A stretch of DNA of 50,086 bases, taken from NCBI GenBank assembly GCA_027859095.1, contig JAQIBN010000278.1, forward strand, positions 1 to 50,086. The letters are read 5' to 3'. Each line of letters starts with the position of its first letter. The first letter of the stretch is position 1. Shown here in pieces: positions 46,725-50,086 of the stretch. The notes below the pieces were generated by a model, which did no database searches, had not been told where the DNA came from, and saw nothing but the letters and a program-made list of their open reading frames with translations. The stretch is from Spirochaetia bacterium (GTDB taxonomy: Bacteria; Spirochaetota; Spirochaetia; B11-G9). The position numbers and the translations under genes are program-made.

Positions 46725-48084
46725 AATTATTCTATTTTTCTTCTTTTTCCTCTCTCTCATAGTTTTTCAATGGCTTTTTTTTATGAGCCATGAGGAGAAA
46801 ATCTTAAAAGAAGAGATGTCTGCCAGGGCATCAGTGCTGGTAAAAACCCTGGGGGAACTTAGCTGGGAACCATTGTTAAACTTTCAGATATCCCGCCTGG
46901 AGATGCAGATCGATTCTTTAAAACAGGAAAAAGATGTCCTGTATGCTAGAGTAGTTAATTCCAATTTTTTGGTTCTTGCTGATACAAGAAGAGATCAGGA
47001 GGGATGGATATATTCAGGTATAATTTCTATGGTTCCGGAAATTATCATGCAAAACAGGGTTCTCGTGGCCAGAGAGCCCATAATAATACTCGAATCTATA
47101 CATGGCATGGCAGAAATTTCATTTTCTCTGGATTCGATGCTGGAAAAAGTAAAAAGAAGCAGGATACTTTTTATTGCTATTTTTATATCTGAACTGATTC
47201 TTGGTTTTGCCTTTGCTGTGTTCCTGGAAATCCAGGTTATCCGACCCCTGCATAAAATTGCTGCAGGTGTAGATCAAATTTCTGCAGATTCAATAAATTC
47301 CTCTCTCACAATTCCAGGGAAACCATCTGTAGAAATTTTAAAAGTCAGCAGAGCAATAGACAATATGAGAAATAAGCTCCGTAAGAATCAGGACGAACTT
47401 ATCTCGAAAACTCGTCTGGCTACTATGGGGAAAATAGGATTCAATCTTGCTCATGAAATAAGGAACCCTCTGGAGGCAATATCAGGTTCTGTAGAAATAT
47501 TAAGTTCTGGTATAGAAGAAAACTCTAAAGAATATTCATATCTCGGAATTATCAAGGAGGAGATTCACAATCTTAATGATTATCTGACAGAATTTCTCGA
47601 TTTTACAAAAGCAGAAACTGGACATAGATTGGATATCAATCCTTCTGAACTAATTGGTGACAGTCTCTTACTTCTTGGCCCACTTTTAAAGAAGCATAGA
47701 ATAGATGTATCTGATAATACTGCCAGTATAGAAAACTATTGGAATGTTAATCCAAATCAAATGAAAAGAGTTATTTTAAATGTGTTAATAAATAGCATAG
47801 AAGCGATTGGAAGTGATGGAAAAATTGAAATATATACCAGTTTGCATGATGATAAACTTGAACTAATAATAAGTGATAGTGGATGTGGAATTTTTGTTGA
47901 TAATATCGATGGAGTCTTTGACCCATATTATTCGACCAAAAAGGATGGTTCCGGCATTGGTCTTGTCTTAAGCAGGAAGATAGTTGAACAACATGGGGGC
48001 AGTATTTCTATGACAAGTAACAATTCCAAAATTAAATATATGGGTACTTCTGTAAAGATTAAACTATCCATAACAGGAGCTTAG
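46708..48084 (+). CDS. Membrane sensor histidine kinase (HAMP, HisKA, HATPase)
   Basis: IGFNLAHEIRNPLEAISGSVEIL, NVLINSIEAIGSDG, ISDSGCGI, FDPYYSTKKDGSGIGLVLSRKIVEQHGG. Confidence 0.95.
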   Translation: MPLQSKIILFFFFFLSLIVFQWLFFMSHEEKILKEEMSARASVLVKTLGELSWEPLLNFQISRLEMQIDSLKQEKDVLYARVVNSNFLVLADTRRDQEGWIYSGIISMVPEIIMQNRVLVAREPIIILESIHGMAEISFSLDSMLEKVKRSRILFIAIFISELILGFAFAVFLEIQVIRPLHKIAAGVDQISADSINSSLTIPGKPSVEILKVSRAIDNMRNKLRKNQDELISKTRLATMGKIGFNLAHEIRNPLEAISGSVEILSSGIEENSKEYSYLGIIKEEIHNLNDYLTEFLDFTKAETGHRLDINPSELIGDSLLLLGPLLKKHRIDVSDNTASIENYWNVNPNQMKRVILNVLINSIEAIGSDGKIEIYTSLHDDKLELIISDSGCGIFVDNIDGVFDPYYSTKKDGSGIGLVLSRKIVEQHGGSISMTSNNSKIKYMGTSVKIKLSITGA

Positions 48085-48089
48085 TAAAA

Positions 48090-49394
48090 ATGAATAAAAT
48101 ATTACTAATTGATGATAAAGAGAATATACTCCTGGTTTTTAAGGTTATTCTGGAAAAAGAAGGATACAAAGTTGAAACTGCTAGTACGGGAAGAGAGGGT
48201 CTAAAATTAGCTGTCCAGATAATACCTGATATTATTATCTCTGACATCCAGATGAATGATCTCTCTGGAACTGAAATATTTCATCTATTAAAATCCCGGG
48301 GATTTGATATTCCTTTTATTTTTATTACTGCATATGCATCAGTTGAAGAGGCTGTTTCTGCAATTCAGGATGGTGCTGTAGATTATCTTACTAAACCTGT
48401 TGATCACGATCGTTTAAAAAAGATCATTGCAAGACTAATCAAAAATAATAAGTCAGGAATTAAAACTGATAAATCCCTGATCGGTTCATCTCAATTAATG
48501 AAAGATCTCTACACAAGGATAAAGGCAGTAGCTTCCAGTAATTCTACTATATTAATTTCCGGGGGAAGTGGAACAGGAAAAGAACTCATATCAAGAGCAA
48601 TCCATAATCAAAGTTCCAGAAAAGAGGGTCCTTTTATTCCGGTTAATTGTTCTGCCTTTAGTATGAGTTTACTTGAATCGGAACTTTTTGGATATGAAAA
48701 GGGGGCATTCACCGGAGCTGATAAACAGAAAACTGGTTTTTTAGAAACTGCTCAGAGAGGTACACTTTTTCTTGATGAAATTTCAGAACTCGATCCCATA
48801 ATTCAGGTTAAGCTACTTAGAGTGCTCCAGGAAAGGGTTTTTACAAGAGTAGGTGGAACCTCATTTATAAATCTGGATGTGCGTCTTATTGCCGCAACAA
48901 ACAAGAATCTTGATGAATTAGTAGATAAGCACTTATTCAGGCATGATCTATATTATCGCCTGAATGTTATTCCAATAAAAGCTCCTGCATTGAGAGATCA
49001 TCCTGAGGATATAGGTGAACTTGTTAAGACATTCTCAGAAACCCTCTGTGCCCTAGAACAAATGACTGTTCCTGAAATTACCCCGGGATTTTTGAATGCG
49101 CTAAAAATGTATACCTGGCCGGGGAATGTGCGTGAACTGGAAAATCTAATTGAACGTATGTTAATCATCCACCGGCCCGATAAACTTGAGGAGTCCCTAC
49201 TTTTTGAAGAATCAAAATTTTTCTCAAAAGGATTAAACAGATCCCTTACTGAGAGAGAGCGGATAGTAAACGCTTTGATTCTTTGCGGTGGAAATAAGAC
49301 AGAAGGTTCAAAAATTCTTGCCATGCCACGGAGGACTCTGTATCATAAAATATCGAAACTGGGAATTCAAACAGAGGAGTATATGTCTGTTTGA
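48090..49394 (+). CDS. NtrC-family sigma-54-dependent response regulator
   Basis: Receiver KILLIDDKENIL...IIISDIQMNDLSG; AAA+ ISGGSGTGKELISRAIHN, KGAFTGADKQKTGF; Fis-type HTH KTEGSKILAMPRRTLYHKISKLGI. Confidence 0.96.
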   Translation: MNKILLIDDKENILLVFKVILEKEGYKVETASTGREGLKLAVQIIPDIIISDIQMNDLSGTEIFHLLKSRGFDIPFIFITAYASVEEAVSAIQDGAVDYLTKPVDHDRLKKIIARLIKNNKSGIKTDKSLIGSSQLMKDLYTRIKAVASSNSTILISGGSGTGKELISRAIHNQSSRKEGPFIPVNCSAFSMSLLESELFGYEKGAFTGADKQKTGFLETAQRGTLFLDEISELDPIIQVKLLRVLQERVFTRVGGTSFINLDVRLIAATNKNLDELVDKHLFRHDLYYRLNVIPIKAPALRDHPEDIGELVKTFSETLCALEQMTVPEITPGFLNALKMYTWPGNVRELENLIERMLIIHRPDKLEESLLFEESKFFSKGLNRSLTERERIVNALILCGGNKTEGSKILAMPRRTLYHKISKLGIQTEEYMSV

Positions 49395-49432
49395 GGGTAA
49401 TCGTCTTCATCTGGGCAAATTAGATTATTTTT

Positions 49433-49699
49433 CTATTTCTGCTTTTCATAAATAACTGAACGAAATTCAAAGAAATTTTTTGTCAGTTCCATTTTTTGCT
49501 TATCCATTTTTACTTCACATAACAATGCTTTTTTATCAATCTCATTTATTGCAATTATATCTATCTCATTTTGATTTCCTTTTTCCCAATATGTTCCATA
49601 ATCTTTACCGAATTCCTGGATTAAAAGATTCCTCCCTTCACTAATGAAAAACGAATCCTTCTCCAGTATAAAATTGATTTTACCTAAACTGAGCGATTC
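49433..49699 (-). pseudogene. C-terminal remnant of DUF234-type ATPase/nuclease-like protein
   Basis: SLSLGKINFILEKDSFFISEGRNLLIQEFGKDYGTYWEKGNQNEIDIIAINEIDKKALLCEVKMDKQ; in-frame stop at 49700-49702 and no upstream partner before a transposase gene. Confidence 0.7.
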
Positions 49700-49774
49700 T
49701 TACCAGTAGATAAAAATACCTCCATGTGGTGTAATGAGTTAGCTATAATTCAACAACACCCAGGAGGTGAAGAC

Positions 49775-50086
49775 ATGGTGAGTCAAAAAGATGGTTACGT
49801 CAAGAGCAAAATCAATAGGTTTGAGACAACAAATGATAAAATAACTGGGCGCTCAGGCCTTGTACTTATATCTCGATACCTAAATGAAAGTGATATTACC
49901 AAAATACTTGCAGAACTATTTGGATTCTTAAAAAAGCATGCAAAAGGAACACCCCTTATTTCTATACTCCATCAAATAATTCTTTTTTTCTTTGATGGCA
50001 CTGATCTTCATATGACCAGGTTTGATCATCTTAAAAATGATGCTGGATATGCAGGAGTAATTGAAACAGAAGAGAATCTCATGATT
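49775..50086 (+). mobile_element. Transposase N-terminus (IS1380/IS4-superfamily-like), truncated by window end
   Basis: MVSQKDGYVKSKINRFETTNDKITGRSGLVLISRYLNESDITKILAELFG...DLHMTRFDHLKNDAGYAGVIE, aggaggtg SD. Confidence 0.65.

Noticed and set aside
1-50086. CRISPR array or known defence island
   Set aside because: No regularly spaced direct repeats and no cas or recognised defence genes other than one TA pair and a Uma2-family gene.

Overview
The window is an AT-rich bacterial chromosome segment with about 40 genes. The gene content (FapA-like, SPFH/NfeD, Uma2, TPR lipoprotein) and style suggest a spirochaete-like organism, but that taxonomic call is an inference. Recognisable blocks, left to right: a 5'-truncated FapA/DUF342 gene, lgt, an alternative sigma-70 factor with a palindrome over its Shine-Dalgarno, ilvB-ilvN-leuC-leuD (minus strand), a lipoamide-dehydrogenase-like flavoprotein missing one redox cysteine, a sigma-54 activator without a DNA-binding domain, a membrane-stress-like neighbourhood (STAS/Zn-ribbon, PspA, winged-helix regulator, NfeD, two SPFH proteins), recR-ybaB-dnaX preceded by an SRP RNA and a five-tRNA cluster (four Ser isoacceptors plus Arg-GCG), nfo, a membrane Nudix protein, a divergent thymidine-kinase-like protein, radA, TraB, hisA-hisIE (degenerate HisI)-metH/metF fusion, a REP/RAYT locus with palindromes inside two coding sequences, plsC, proS, a toxin-antitoxin pair, and a PhnD/histidine kinase/NtrC-type three-gene system. 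The right edge carries a DUF234-like remnant next to an incomplete transposase gene. The strongest items for follow-up are the REP/RAYT locus with in-frame palindromes, the sigma-factor leader hairpin, the serine tRNA/SRP cluster with Arg-GCG, and several enzymes that have lost catalytic motifs. No CRISPR array or clearly unprecedented multigene system was seen.
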